Assembly: GCF_947242115.1 (NCBI RefSeq)
Contig: NC_074714.1
Coordinates: forward strand, 36,156,323 to 36,220,322
Direction of reading: 5' to 3'
DNA from: Biomphalaria glabrata
Taxonomy: Eukaryota; Mollusca; Gastropoda; Planorbidae
Length of the DNA stretch: 64,000 nucleotides
The position numbers and the translations under genes were made by a program. Positions 1-13,200 of the stretch are shown here, in pieces. The notes beneath the pieces were generated by a model that saw nothing but the letters and a program-made list of their open reading frames with translations, did no database searches and was not told the DNA's origin. Numbering within the stretch: position 1 is the stretch's first letter; each line of letters begins with the position of its first letter.

Positions 1-740
1 CTAAAATTATTTTTTAGAATCATTTTGTAAAATTCATTTGGACGAATTTGAATTTTTGTATTAGTTTTAAAGGTCAAGGTTACACAGTCCAGTGAAGTGA
101 TAAAAAAATGTAGTCCGATTTGCCAAAGTACCAAACTGATTAAAACATTCTATAGTTCCGTGTGCAAAAGTTTCCTAAAATGACCTTCTTTATCTTGTGT
201 ACATTGTATGGAACTTATTTTAATATTACAAAATGAAAAGTCACCATGAAAATGAAAACACATGTAGTTACTAAATATATATTTTCAAGAACAGAACCTA
301 AAAAAATCTAAAAGGGTTTTTGGTTTAAAAAAAAAAGAAAAGACGACAATATCAATTTAGTCGATATTTCTTAACTCTTTCTCTCCGTAATTATTTACCA
401 CATTCTGATGGAATCAACGTTTGTATCGTCGGTTAGGAGAGAAAGAGTTAATGAACATTTGTAGCTTGTCCTCAAGTCGTCCACTCTTAGAACGTCCACA
501 AATCTATTGAAACAAATCTGTTTGAAATAGAAATATATTATGTTTGGTGCTCAGTAGACAAAGAGTTAATGTTAGGGTTAGTTTCGCAAGATGTTTGCGG
601 AGGCCCCTCATATTCATTCTTTTCATCTTCATGTGTGGTTAGAACAAAGAGAATTAGAGAATTACAGAAATGGAAATCAAATTGGAGCATGCCTTTTCAC
701 CCAGAATAATGACAATTATTAAGATTAACAAAAAAGCTAA
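1..740. other. AT-rich gene-free stretch
   Basis: No exon-like reading frame, RNA gene or long tandem repeat was recognised here. The only structured item is a small inverted-repeat element at 371-451, listed separately. Confidence 0.5.
371..451. mobile_element. 81-bp TTAA-flanked inverted-repeat mini-element
   Basis: The left end TTAACTCTTTCTCTCC (371-386) is matched exactly by its reverse complement at 436-451, with 49 bp between. Both outer ends are TTAA. A TTAA target duplication with short inverted ends is the layout of piggyBac-type MITEs, so this is a candidate minimal member. No transposase is present. A host hairpin is the alternative. Confidence 0.5.
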
Positions 741-756
741 AACAAATAATAATTTC

Positions 757-992
757 TTATCTTATTCATGGTAAACCTGTTACACAGACAAAAAACTCAA
801 AATATGTAGATGTAATAATAAATTTGAAGTTAACATGGAATACCCATATCGATGAAATTATAAATTCAAACAAAGCATTAGGCTTTATTAACAGAATTTT
901 TTACAAATGAAACAAGATGCCATTTAACCTTGATTAGGCCATTATTAGAATATGCATCCTCTGTTTTGAACCAATTAGTAAAATCACTAAAT
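757..992 (+). mobile_element. LINE reverse transcriptase C-terminal relic
   Basis: Translation in one frame gives a stretch with LKLTWNTHIDEI and KALGFINR. After a frame change it continues as TRCHLTLIRPLLEYASS. These match the region after the RT active site in jockey/CR1-type LINEs (typically LSWNTHI, then LVRPILEYASSVW). The piece is frameshifted, has lost both ends and cannot function. The exact clade is not assigned. Confidence 0.65.
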
Positions 993-1198
993 TAGAGACA
1001 CTTCAGGACGAAAAAAATGTGTTGTCTTGCATAGCTTACACACCAATGAACACAAAAATCACGCACGTCGCCTGCACATCGAAGGAGGAATCAATCACAT
1101 AACGGGTTAATTCTATAAACAAAGGCGATAAATCAATCAAATAAATCAAATCACGTGGGCAATTCTAAATCTAGAGGAATACATCTTGTTACAGAGGG

Positions 1199-1968
1199 GA
1201 TAAAACTAATGAGCTCTATACTACAGCCAAGACAAAACTAATTAGCTCTATACTACAGCCAAGATAAAACTAATGAGCTCTATACTACAGCCAAGATAAA
1301 ACTAATGAGCTCTATACTACAGCCAAGACAAAACTAATGAGCTCTATACTACAGCCAAGACAAAACTAATGAGCTCTATACTACAGTCAAGACAAACTAA
1401 TGAGCTCTATACTACAGCCAAGATAAAACTAATGAGCTCTATACTATAATCAAGACAAAACTAATGAGCTCTATACTACAGCCAAGACAAAACTAATGAG
1501 CTCTATACTACAGCCAAGATAAAACTAATGAGCTCTATACTACAGCCAAGATAAAACTAATGAGCTCTATACTACAGCCAAGACAAAACTAATGAGCTCT
1601 ATACTACAGCCAAGACAAAACTAATGAGCTCTATACTACAGCCAAGACAAACTAATGAGCTCTATACTACAGCCAAGATAAAACTAATGAGCTCTATACT
1701 ACAGCCAAGACAAACCTAATGAGCTCTATACTACAGCCAAGACAAAACTAATGAGCTCTATACTACAGCCAAGACAAAACTAATGAGCTCTATACTACAG
1801 CCAAGACAAAACTAATGAGCTCTATACTACAGCCAAGATAAAACTAATGAGCTCTTTACTACAGCCAAGATAAAACTAATGAGCTCTATACTACAGCCAA
1901 GACAAAACTAACTAGCTCTATACTACAGTCAAGACAAAACTAATGAGCTCTATACTACAGTCAAGACA
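1199..1968. repeat. 32-bp minisatellite, about 24 copies
   Basis: A 32-bp unit carrying ACTAATGAGCTCTATACTAC repeats head to tail with few substitutions, mainly AAGAC versus AAGAT, and occasional 1-bp deletions. The high identity between copies suggests recent expansion. It lies upstream of PGRP gene 1 and shows no coding sign. Confidence 0.95.
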
Positions 1969-2178
1969 TAGGCTCCTTACAATAAACCTATTAACAAATA
2001 ATGCGTGAACTAAATCTCGACACACGGCTTCGAGGAAACTGATGAATGGAAGTTTCTTATTAGTTAATCAATTGGAATAGTTTTAAAAAGTTACTTTTTA
2101 AAACATGCCATTAAGATACAGGCACCTAAACACCCCTACAGAAGAAAAATATCTGCCTGATCTGCAAAACTTCAGTTC

Positions 2179-2286
2179 ATTTCAGATGTAGGAAATGGTT
2201 ATTTTATTTCAGATATAGGGAATGGTTATCTTATTTCAGATCTAGGGAATGGTTCTCTCATTTCAGATCTAGGGAATGGTTATCTA
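2179..2286. repeat. 27-bp tandem repeat, four copies
   Basis: Four copies of a 27-bp unit containing TTTCAGATCTAGGGAATGG start at 2179, 2206, 2233 and 2260. The array is followed by a short CTTAT-rich tract. Confidence 0.85.
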
Positions 2287-4069
2287 AATTCTTATCTTAT
2301 CTTATCTAATACAGACGTTACTTCAAAAAAGAAGATGATTACGTCCTACGTCCCATGTGACCTATAAATAGGATAGGTCATAAGACCAGTGACCTGTACT
2401 GTACTGGCAAGTTAGTCCAGTGGTACTTTGTGGTCCCAATTATATTATCTAGGCTAATAACTATAGCCTCTAGATGTATAAAACTACCGAGACAAACAAA
2501 TAATAATTCTGAGATTTCAGTTGCAACAAAAAAAAAGGAGTTTATTTACAAACAAAAGAAAAAGATCATGAAAAATATAAATGGCAATAAAGGCTCACCA
2601 AAAGAAAATGACATAATGAAACTAAGCAAAGTAGCAAGACAGTTTCCGGTCAACATAATGAAAGGACCACCATCATAGACGCACAATAATGTCTTATGCT
2701 GAAAAACCAAAAGATGGTTTACAATAATATCATACATGTATTAACAATGAAATGGCGTCATTCATGAGTCATTTTATGTCAAAAACCAAAGCGAGGGTTT
2801 ACATTAGTTTACAATACTCCAACTAGAGTATGAGAACGAAGCAGAACGAGAAAAAGTCGCGAATTTCTTGGCTCAAACATTGAGCTAAAAACTTAGGCAG
2901 CTTGATTGGGGATTAAAAGTCCAAAGTAGCAAATGATTGTTAATGCTTTTATATCTTGCCACATGCTTAGGGTTTTAATTTGATAACTAGACCCAGGATT
3001 CTGGCCCCTAATGCAATAAATATACAATAAGGAAGAAAGAAATGTAAGTCTAAATGGTTCCAACCTAAAACCAAACATAGGATGATAGGACTACATTTAA
3101 TTTCTAGAAAGTTTATATCAGCTCTGTCTGGAAACAAACAATTGAAAAAATCATTTCTCCCATTCACATTCTTGGATCAAGTTGAAACTAAAACATATAT
3201 TTATTGTAACTAACAAAACAAAATCAATTAAACAATTAACCAATTTGACAATTATTTATAATAATAAATTATTTTGTTTGATACCAATAAGGAAAATCAA
3301 TCGTTTTGTCCCCTTAGATAATTGTACACGTTATTTCTCCCAAAGCCATTCTTGGATCAAGTTGAAACTTTAGGCAATCATTTATTGTACCTAACAAAAC
3401 AGGAATCAATAAAAAAAAAAAACACCAAATAATCAAGTAATTATTGCTAATTAACTATTTTGTTTGACATCGAAAAAGGGAAATAAATTCAACATTATTG
3501 AGAGGAAACAGTTGTAACGAGGAGTACTTTTCCTTTGATAATCTATGTGTTAAAAAAGTTTTTTTTTTTTTTCTTGTTACCATTTTCCCTTTGTAAAGGG
3601 AAGATAATTACGAGCAGAACTCTTACGAGAAAAACAATCATATTTTTTAAAAAAATACCCAGGATGTTTAATTTGTAAAATCTTACATTGTGAAAGTCGA
3701 GGCTTGATTACATAGGATAATGGTTGTAGTGCAGGAAAGTTATTTAAGTGTGCCATGTCTAACACTTCCTTGTGGTCAAGTACTGTAGAAATAGACAACT
3801 TCTGAGTTGGGAATTTATATTTGGGATTTCTATTTGCTTTCGGTTGCGATTAACGACCAGAAATTGTAACACGTCAATCTTCAAGTGCAACATTGTGACT
3901 GGAAACTCTCTAGAGTTACCGAACATGTCGTAGACGTACGTATGGACACATTAATAGAGTTTCAAGAATAGCATGTATTCTAATTAGATCACACTTCATT
4001 TATTATAATTTATAACTATTATAATTATTTAAATTTTAGATTGTAATTTTTTATAGCCTCATTGTCACT
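2287..4069. other. Gene-free upstream region of PGRP gene 1
   Basis: No exon, RNA gene or intact mobile element was recognised. It contains two fragments of the composite repeat at 3155-3500, listed separately. The few open frames of 60-80 codons have no recognisable similarity. Confidence 0.5.
3155..3500 (-). repeat. Two adjacent fragments of the composite repeat
   Basis: Two tandem segments (about 3155-3330 and 3331-3500) each run from TTTCTCCC through CATTCTTGGATCAAGTTGAA to a TTATTTTGTTTGA block. The same order of blocks occurs in the larger copies at 19247-19890 and 63490-63955. Here only the inner half is present, twice. Confidence 0.6.
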
Positions 4070-4087
4070 GCTACCCCCGGGGGTAGC
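4070..4087. promoter_or_regulatory. 18-bp perfect GC palindrome upstream of PGRP gene 1
   Basis: GCTACCCCCGGGGGTAGC is a perfect palindrome in otherwise AT-rich DNA, about 140 bp upstream of the predicted TATA box of gene 1. It could bind a dimeric factor or form a cruciform. No function can be assigned from sequence alone. Confidence 0.35.
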
Positions 4088-4227
4088 CTACCCACACACA
4101 CGTGCATTTCTGAGATTTGACACCAGGATAAAAGTCTCTTTACTTTTCTTTAGGACGAGTTAAAACTTACACTATTTGTGACCACTACAATCAATAGTTT
4201 TAGAACCACTGTTTGTTTTGTAAATAT

Positions 4228-4264
4228 TATAAAATGTTGTGTCAAACAGTGAAAAGGTTTCAGT
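4228..4264 (+). promoter_or_regulatory. Core promoter of PGRP gene 1 (TATA and initiator)
   Basis: TATAAAA at 4228-4234 is followed by an initiator-like TCAGT at 4260-4264. The initiator A (4262) is 34 bp from the first T of the TATA box, the usual spacing for RNA polymerase II. This predicts a 5' leader of about 35 nt before the ATG at 4297. Confidence 0.6.
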
Positions 4265-4296
4265 ACACATTTCTTGCAGTTGGCAGTTTTGACAAA

Positions 4297-7200
4297 ATGT
4301 TTACACTTGCAGGTTTCGCCTTACTGGTTGCTCATGTGAGCCAAGCATTTGGTAACCTTTTTTTATTTTGATTGATAGGTTTTTCTTTAAATTTCATTTT
4401 AGTTTTACCTTACACTTAAATTGTAGGCATAAATACTTATCTCAAAAAAGTATTTGTATCTTTTAATATAGGCCTACTGGCTTAAATCTATACATTCCGC
4501 TGTTGGGGAACAGTCAACTAAATTGTGCTAAATTGTCTCGTTTCCAATAATGTAAACAAAAATTTTCTCCCTATTTTCTTATAATGACCTGTAGCACATG
4601 TTTATCTCAAGTTTAGCACAAGTTTAGCTCAAGTTTAGCACAAGTTTCTATTATAATTAAGTTGGCAGGCAATTGTGTGCATCGGGCTACCTTGTTATGT
4701 GCATGACGCTAATACCCTGGCGCCTGGTCGCACTTCTTGTTTAATCTCAGCTTTATGGCCACATTATTAAAATACTGTATGGTTTAAAAAATGTAAATAT
4801 TAGATATATTACGATATATTCTTAATGGCTGCTAGGTTGCTTTTGTTTCAAGTGATCCAGGGTAATTCATAAGTAGGCTACATTTGATTTATGTTACGTG
4901 GATATTAGACAAACATTTTGAAACGTAATTGTTTGTCCAAATATTCAAAATATGCAATTTTTTTTAACTATCCAAAATTCAAAGGAACAGAATGAAACGA
5001 ATAAATCTCGACTGGGATTTTGATCAAAAATAACTTGGTTATACTGATTCAGATGACCGAAGTTTGACTTAAAAACAAGTAACAGAATCCAACGAACGAG
5101 GTTTGACTGTCATCATTATACATGTTTTTTTGTAGTCACCAATTTTAAACTAAGATTATTTTTCATATGTCTACATAGGAGCGTGTCCTACGATTGTGAC
5201 TAGACATGAATGGGGAGCCCGTGCTCCACGCAGCGTCACTCATTTTTCAAATCCCGCACACTACGCATTTATTCATCACGCAGAGTCTGGAGATTGCCAT
5301 GATAAAACCTCATGTTCCGCTCTGGTCAGAAGTTTCCAGAACTATCACATGGATACACATGGTGAGTACTTATTTTTTAGCAGATAGAATTTTCTTAAAA
5401 AAGGATATTTAAAAAAAAAAGCAAAAGATGGTAGGTGTTCAGTTGGAGAGCTGGCTTTGAATCCTGGTAACACGTAGGTTACCTGACACCCAACATCAAT
5501 AGGTCGGCTATGTAGAACCCAACCTCAATAGGTCGGCTATGTAGAACCCAACCTCAATAGGTCGGCTATGTAGAACCCAACCTCAATAGGTCGGCTATGT
5601 AGAACCCAACCTCAATATATAGGCTACCTGACACCCATCAATATATAGGCAACCTGAAAGCCAACATGAATATAAAGGCTACCTGACACCCATCAATATA
5701 TTGGCTACCTGATACCCAACATGATTATAAAGGCTACCTGACACCTAACAAAATGTTTAGGACAGCTGACACCCAACATCAATATATAGGACACCTGACA
5801 CCCAGCATCAATATATAGGACAGCTGACACCCAACATCAATATATAGGACAGCTGTAGGCTACCTGACACCCAACATCAATAGGTCGGCTATGTAGCACC
5901 CAACCTCAATATATAGGCTACCTGACACCCATCAATATATAGGCTACCTGAAGGCCAACATCAAAATATAAGACACCTGATACCCAACATGAATATAAAG
6001 GCTACCTGAACCTAACATCAATGTTTAGGACACCTGACACCCAACATCAATATATAGGACACCTGACACCCAGCATCAATATATAGGACAGCTGACACCC
6101 AACATCAATGTATAGGACAGCTGACACCCAACATCAATATATAGGACACCTGACATCCAACATCAATATATAGGACAGCTGACACCCAACATCAATGTAT
6201 AGGACAGCTGACACCCAACATCAATATATAGGACACCTGACATCCAACATCAATGTATAGGACAGCTGACATCCAACATCAATGTATAGGACAGCTGACA
6301 CCCAACATCAATGTATAGGACACCTGACATCCAACATCAATGTATAGGACACCTGACACCCACTGGTAAAGTATTTCATCTTGCTCGTACGTCATAGAAT
6401 ATGAAAAGTGTCAACTCAATTGAAATAGAACTATGGACACTGTCACTGTGTTGTTTTTATATATTATGGATGTGGCTGTGGTTATCAATGTAGGCGTGGT
6501 GGTGACATTGGGTTCTTGTTACAAATCACTGAATAATGAAATGACGCTGGGTGTAGCAGATACAATAAGTTTAATATAACACCACATAGTGAATACACCA
6601 TACAATTCGACCCAGGAATGGTCAGTATTAATCCAACAGTAATATACGAATATCACAACTTAGTACTTATTCTATAACCAACTACTTTAAACATCTAACT
6701 CTACTGCTTATATCTTAAGTGCCTCAATACAAGTGCTTGCTACAAGATCTCTATGTGGACTGACTGCCTTTAACTCTCTGGTTCACCTAAGGTCAAAAGT
6801 GTTCACCTTAGTGCAACATGGGTTGTGAATAAGATTCACAATATGGAATTAACATATACAATACAGAATTAGGGTTTCTACTCTATGGCACCAACTTTGA
6901 GGTGGTGACATTACCTATCACCCCCCTTTTGAAAAAAATTTTGAAGAAATTTTTTTCAGCTTGACGACATAATTATCATAAGTAGGATCAATTGGAATTC
7001 TTGGGGTCTATGAAATGTACAATTGCTGAGTTCAAATATAACTACAAACTTGCAATAAAATATATAATATGATAGTGTTACACAAAATATTTGCTGAATC
7101 AAAAAAAATTCATACAAGGGCAAAATTCTCTAATTCATCATATTCTTGTAAGGCAATTCAAATAATTCTCTGAGTCAAATACTTAACATCCCAAATAATT

Positions 7201-10200
7201 CTTTACATGTAGTTCTAATATATACATCAATGTTCAAATGTGTTCAATATTTACAAGTCTTTTCATAATAATATGTGCAAAGTGTGACAAAAATTTCAAT
7301 GACAATCTCCTATGTCACAATGTGAAAAATTAATACAAATTTTAATTCACAATATCTATTTATAAAAAAAATCTTTGACACTATAGCAATGTTAGAAGTC
7401 TGTTTTTTTTTTTAACACCAATAGTACAATATGTACAAATCATGTAGAAAATGTTACAAGTAAGTCTCAATATGTAAGTGATAAGTATAGAAAAATTCAA
7501 AATATGTGTCAAAATTCAACATCAAATTGTTTAATGATCATTGTTACAAATTCAATGTATCTGTTTACTTCAATATGAGGTTTGATATCTCCATACAAAA
7601 TTGTTGTGCATTAATATTACACAAGTAAATATGTATAATTCAAGTATCAAAATATTGGATCAAAAGTATCAACATGAAATCAAAGTAATAAGTATCCTTC
7701 ATAGTTCTTGCTACATGCACCTTATGTTTCAATTAAGTATTTCTCCATATGACAGTTCAAATAATTTGTAGCTAGTAATGGCAAAAGTTTAATGTTACAT
7801 TGTTTATCAAATAATTATTGAGTACAAAGTTCAAAAAATCTTTGTCAAAAAATTCAACTGAGAAAATGTGTCAGTTGTGATACAATCTTTGAGTTTACAT
7901 TAATTTGTTCAAGCATATATATACAAGCATAACTTCATAATGGTTTAGTTGTATTTATTTTAATCTGTTGTGATAAAAAATGCAAGTCCAATTTAAAAAA
8001 TAATATCAAGTGTCTCTTTCAGTACTTGAAATATCAAAAAGTGTGTTTACAAGGATCTTCTTGTTGACATCAATGATTGTTACAAAAATAAAGTTCATAA
8101 GAATAGTTTGACAAAAATGTTTTCAAAAAAATACAAGTGTATGTCAATATTTCATTACACTAATTGACATTGAATAAATAAGTTACATTATGAATCAATC
8201 TCCTTTTTCAATAGTATTGAAAAATGTGACTAAGTTATATAATTGTGATAAATGACATAGTAAAAAATTCCAATCTTGTTTACAATAGCTGTGGAAAAAA
8301 AAAATTTGTCACAGTTGTTCTCAATACAATGAGAAAAAATAATGTTTACATTGCATGGAAAAAAATTTAGCTAGGTACTGAATAAGTTGGGAAAAAAATT
8401 CAATGTTTGTTTACATTGTTGAGTACAAAAATGTTATTCTTGTTGACAAAAGAATGTGAAAAAATTGTTGGTTACAATGAAGTAATCAAATTCCAAAGTT
8501 TGTTTACCAATAGAGTTTTTAAAAAAAATGAAGTCTTAGTTCTAGTTCAATGTTTACAAATAGTACTCAATGTTTACAAAATAATGCTCAGTGTTTACAA
8601 CATGACATCATAGCTGGTTGTAAAAATAATTTTTTACTTTAAGGTGTGAATCTTAAATCTTTGACATTTAGCAATACAAGTTTTGACTAACATGACATAG
8701 ATCATTATCTAAGTCATTCTGATTATCTTGAATATATCTGGACATAAAATCAGCAATAACATTATCTTTCCCTTTTATTTGTTTTATTTCAAAATGGAAA
8801 TCAGCTAGGATCATGGTCCATCTTGTAATTCTACTATTAGTATTTGCTTTAACATTTAGAGTGGTTAATGGTTTATGATCTGTAAATATTAGGAAAAATC
8901 TGCCTAACAGATGTCTTTTTAGTCGCAGTGTACACCACACTATGGCTAAACATTCTTTTTCTATGGTGCTGTATCTTGTTTCTGCCCTGGATAATCTTCT
9001 ACTAAGATATTCTATGGGGACCAGATTATTCTTATCATCTCTCTGCATAAGACATGCTCCTATGGCAGTGTCAGATGCGTCTGTGTATAATTCAAATACT
9101 TTATCTTTACTGGGTATATGTAATCTCTTATCATCATTAAATATTTCTTTGAGTTTATCTACTGCTTCTCTACATTCTTTAGAAGCTGCAATTATTTTCT
9201 TATATGTGTCCTTGTTGCTGTTCTTTACTTTTAATAAGTCATAAAGAGGAGATATTAATTGTGTATAGTTACTAATAAATTTCTTGTAAAAATTAAATAA
9301 TCCTATAATGGCTTGAATGTCTTTTTTAGTTTCTGGTGGTTTAACTTGCATTATTTTATTTAGGTTGCTTCTAGTAGGCCTTATTTGTTTGTTTCCTATT
9401 TCATAGCCTAAAAATTCTATTTTAGTTTTCCCTATATGTAGTTTATCAGGGGCTATAGTCAACTTGTTCTCCCTCAGCCTATTTAATACTTGTTTGAGAG
9501 TTTTAATGTGATTTTCCCAAGTTTTTGAAAATATGCAGATATCATCCACGTAGAAAACTACATCTTCTATTCCCTCCAGCAACTTGGCCATACATTTTTG
9601 GAATGTTGCCGTACTGTTCACCAAGCCAAATGGCATCACATTCCATTGGTACACTCCTACTAGACCTGGCAAATTGCAGCTGAACGCGGCAAACTTTTTG
9701 GATCTCTCCTCCATCTCTATTTGCCAGAACCCACGGTTCAAATCACAAGTGGTAAATATTTCTGAGCTTCCTATTTTTTCTATCAACTGTTCTGGTAGAG
9801 GTAGTGGTTCTGCATCAATCACTGTTTTGCTATTCAATTCTCTAAAATCACAGCACACACGTAGAGTGTTATCTTTCTTTTTGACTATTACTATTGGGGA
9901 CACATATTCACTTTGTTCATCTACCCTTCTGATTGTTCCATCCTTCAGTAACTTATTTAATTCTTCTTTAACTTTGTCACAGTATGCTGTTGGTATTGTA
10001 TAGTTTTTTTTCTTTATTGCAGAATAGTCTTTCAATCTGATTTTATGCTGAATTATGCTTGTCCTCCCTAGTTGATTTGTAATCACATCCTTGTACTCTC
10101 TCAATACATTTTCTACTTGCTCTTCATTTGCTGCTGGTGTTTCAATATGTTGTGATACAGCACAGGCATGAAGAAAAAAATTTAGTTCGCTATCTGTCTC

Positions 10201-13200
10201 ATCTTCAAATATCTCACATTCTTCCGCATCATTGCTTTGTACTATCATAGCATGTTCTCTTCTGGGGCTACCTTTCAGTTTGTTGACATGTAATTTCCTC
10301 ACTATTCCATTCATCTCAACTTCATATGTTACGTTTCCTACTTTCTTTTCAATAGTATATGGACCATCATAAAATTCTTCCTCATCTCGCATTTTTACGT
10401 AAACTGTATCTCCTTCTTCAAATTCTCTTAACACTCTATTTTTGTTTTTAATGTCTCTGTGTTTCTTTGTGCTTCTTTTAATATTCTCTTGTGCCGTTTT
10501 GACCGCATATGTTAACTGATTTTTGTTCTTCACTATAAGTGGGAAATCTTCTTCTTTAATCTCAAGCATGTTTTGTTTCCATAAATGTAATGGTCCTCTC
10601 ATTTTTCTGTTATGTACTAATTCATATGGAGAGAAACCTGTTGATTCGTTCTTGGCTTCACGGTACGCAAACAATATATATGGTAGCATCTCATCCCAGT
10701 TGTTTGGGTTTTCCATACATACTTTGTCCAACATAATCTTCATAGATTTATTCCAACGTTCTACAATACTGTTCGCCTGTGCATGGTAAACTGTACTAAA
10801 GACTTGATTGACTTCTGTTAACTTTGTGAATGCAGCTGTTAGGGCCGCTTTAAACTGAGTTCCGTTATCACTGACAATGGTTCTAGGAAAGCCTATCATG
10901 GTAAATAATAGTAATAGCGTCTGACATATCGTACTTGCATCAATGTGTTTTAATGGGAAAGCTTCAGGCCAGCGTGTGGCAAAATCCATGAATGATAATA
11001 TGTATCTATTTCCTTTAGCTGTTACAGTTGGAAGTTCAGCTATATCCATGGCTAGTTTTTCGAATGGTGTCTCTACTGTATCTGTTTCTTGTAGAGGTGC
11101 TTTGTGTTTCCCTGTGATTGGATTTCTTCTTATGCACTGTACACAACTCTTAGTATATGCCTTCACTTCTTGCTCCATCTTAGGCCAGAAACAGTTGTGT
11201 CTTATTTTTTCTAGTGTTCTTGTGTAAGCCATATGTCCAGCCAAGGGACTGTCATGACATGTTTCAATGATGCTTTTTCTCAATTGCTGAGGTATTACTA
11301 TTTGTAGCACTTCATTTCCATTTCTTATTTTCTTATGCTTTATAGCTACTCCATTTATTTTGCTGTATGGTCCTTCAGTTCTGTTGCATAAATTCTTGCA
11401 TATGTTCGAAATTGTTGGATCATTTTGCTGCATCTCAATTAATTCATCTTTGTTGACATTCATGTTTGGAATTATGGCCATAAAAGGTTTGTCTTTCTTG
11501 TCATTTTTTATTTTTGATGTGTTCTCCGTTTGACACTCTATATGTACAGTATCTTTGTTTGAAATATACTGTTTGCCTTTATTTCTTTCACTGGTCACTT
11601 CACTTGTGTCAGTGTTTCTGCTTTCCTTATCTAATTTAGCTTGAGCTCTTGTTGTTACTGCAGCTACTTCTATATTTTCTTGATTTACACTATTAGCCCA
11701 TTTTACTAAGGCTTCTTCTGATAGTTCAACTATATTCTCTATGTTCCCTATAATTAGTTCTTCAGCTGGGTTGTTCATTACTATGGCTTTGTATTGACCA
11801 GTGAACCATGGTGATTCAATGAAAACTAATGCTGTTTCACATACTTCCCATAAGTCTTTATTCGCATAAGTCAGTGTGACCTTGTCTTCAAGTATCTGTT
11901 CAGGTTTTACTAGTGATTTCTTCACAATGATTGAGGTGCAGCCGCTGTCACGTAATGCATATACCTTAATGCCATCCACATAGGCAGGATACACTTTTAA
12001 TTTGGCTACCTTTGTCTGTATATATGCTACTGTTTCATATTCTATTGGTCTTTCAGTTGCTACAGCTGCCATGTTTTGTCTGGTATGATTGTTATTGTGG
12101 TAAGTATGTTGTCTATCTTGAAATTGATCTCTTCTAGACATTCTGTTGTTTTGCCATCTTCTGTTTGTTTGATGTGATCTACTGTTAGTTGGACTGTAGC
12201 TTTGCCATGTTCTTCTGTTATATTGTTGTTGATAGGATCTATTATAGTTAGGACTGAAGCTCTGGAAAGTTCTGTTATCTCTTCCATATCTATGGTTTCT
12301 ATTTACATATTGCTGTTTTTCTGATGCCATTCTCTTTCTGCACTCTGCTTTGGTGTGACCCAATATGCCACAGAAAAAACATTGTATGCTCTTGGCATAT
12401 TTAAATTTATTTGTAGTTCTTTGATGGTTTTCTGTCACTGTTGCAGCTACATTGTACAATTCCCTTTTGTCAATGGTGATGTTTGGGTGGGAGTCTTTGT
12501 ATGTTGTTAAGTTTGATATCAATTCAGCTTCATTTTTTATTTTTCTCTCCTTCAGGAATGAGAATGCTGCATCTGTAACATTAATTAGCACATTCTCAAT
12601 GAGAAAGAAATCTAATATCTGTTTGGGGTCATCTAAGTTGCAGTTTGCGAGTTGTAGCCACTTAGTCATGTTCTGGCGCATGTCATGTATTGTTCTTTTT
12701 AAATCTGTATTCTTAGCTAGTTTTATTTCCCTAAAAAGTTTTCGATAGTGCTCCTCCGTTTTGCCAAAATGTTCAATAAGTCTTTGTTTTACTGTGTTGT
12801 AGTCTTTTCTTTGCTCCATAGTTAGTGTGTCGATGATGTTTAGTGGTTCACCTCTTAGGTTAGCTAGCAGTTGTTGAGCCATTTGTGCACTATTCATATT
12901 TGCTGTTTGACAGATGTATTCAAATTGAATAATGAAATTTTCTAATGTGTCTTCTTTTGGATCAAAGTTCCTAAATTTGCTATGATACTGATGATGAGAT
13001 GAAGTTTGACTTGCTGAATTGTCTTTATTTTCTTTTGCTAGCTTGGCCATTTTTTCTTCATGTTCTTTTAATTTTATTTCATGCTGGCGTTCTTTTTCTT
13101 TCTCTAAGTTTTCTTGTTCTTTCTCTCTCAGTCTTCTTTCATGTAGCCTCTCTTCCCGTTGCTTGTCTTTTTCTACTCTAATTCTATCTATTTCAATTTT

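Noticed and set aside
2430-2678. 82-codon plus-strand frame
   Set aside because: Low-complexity, AT-driven, with no recognisable motif and no splice or promoter context.
9584-10003. Plus-strand frames inside the LTR element
   Set aside because: They are antisense shadows of the intact minus-strand gag-pol frame.
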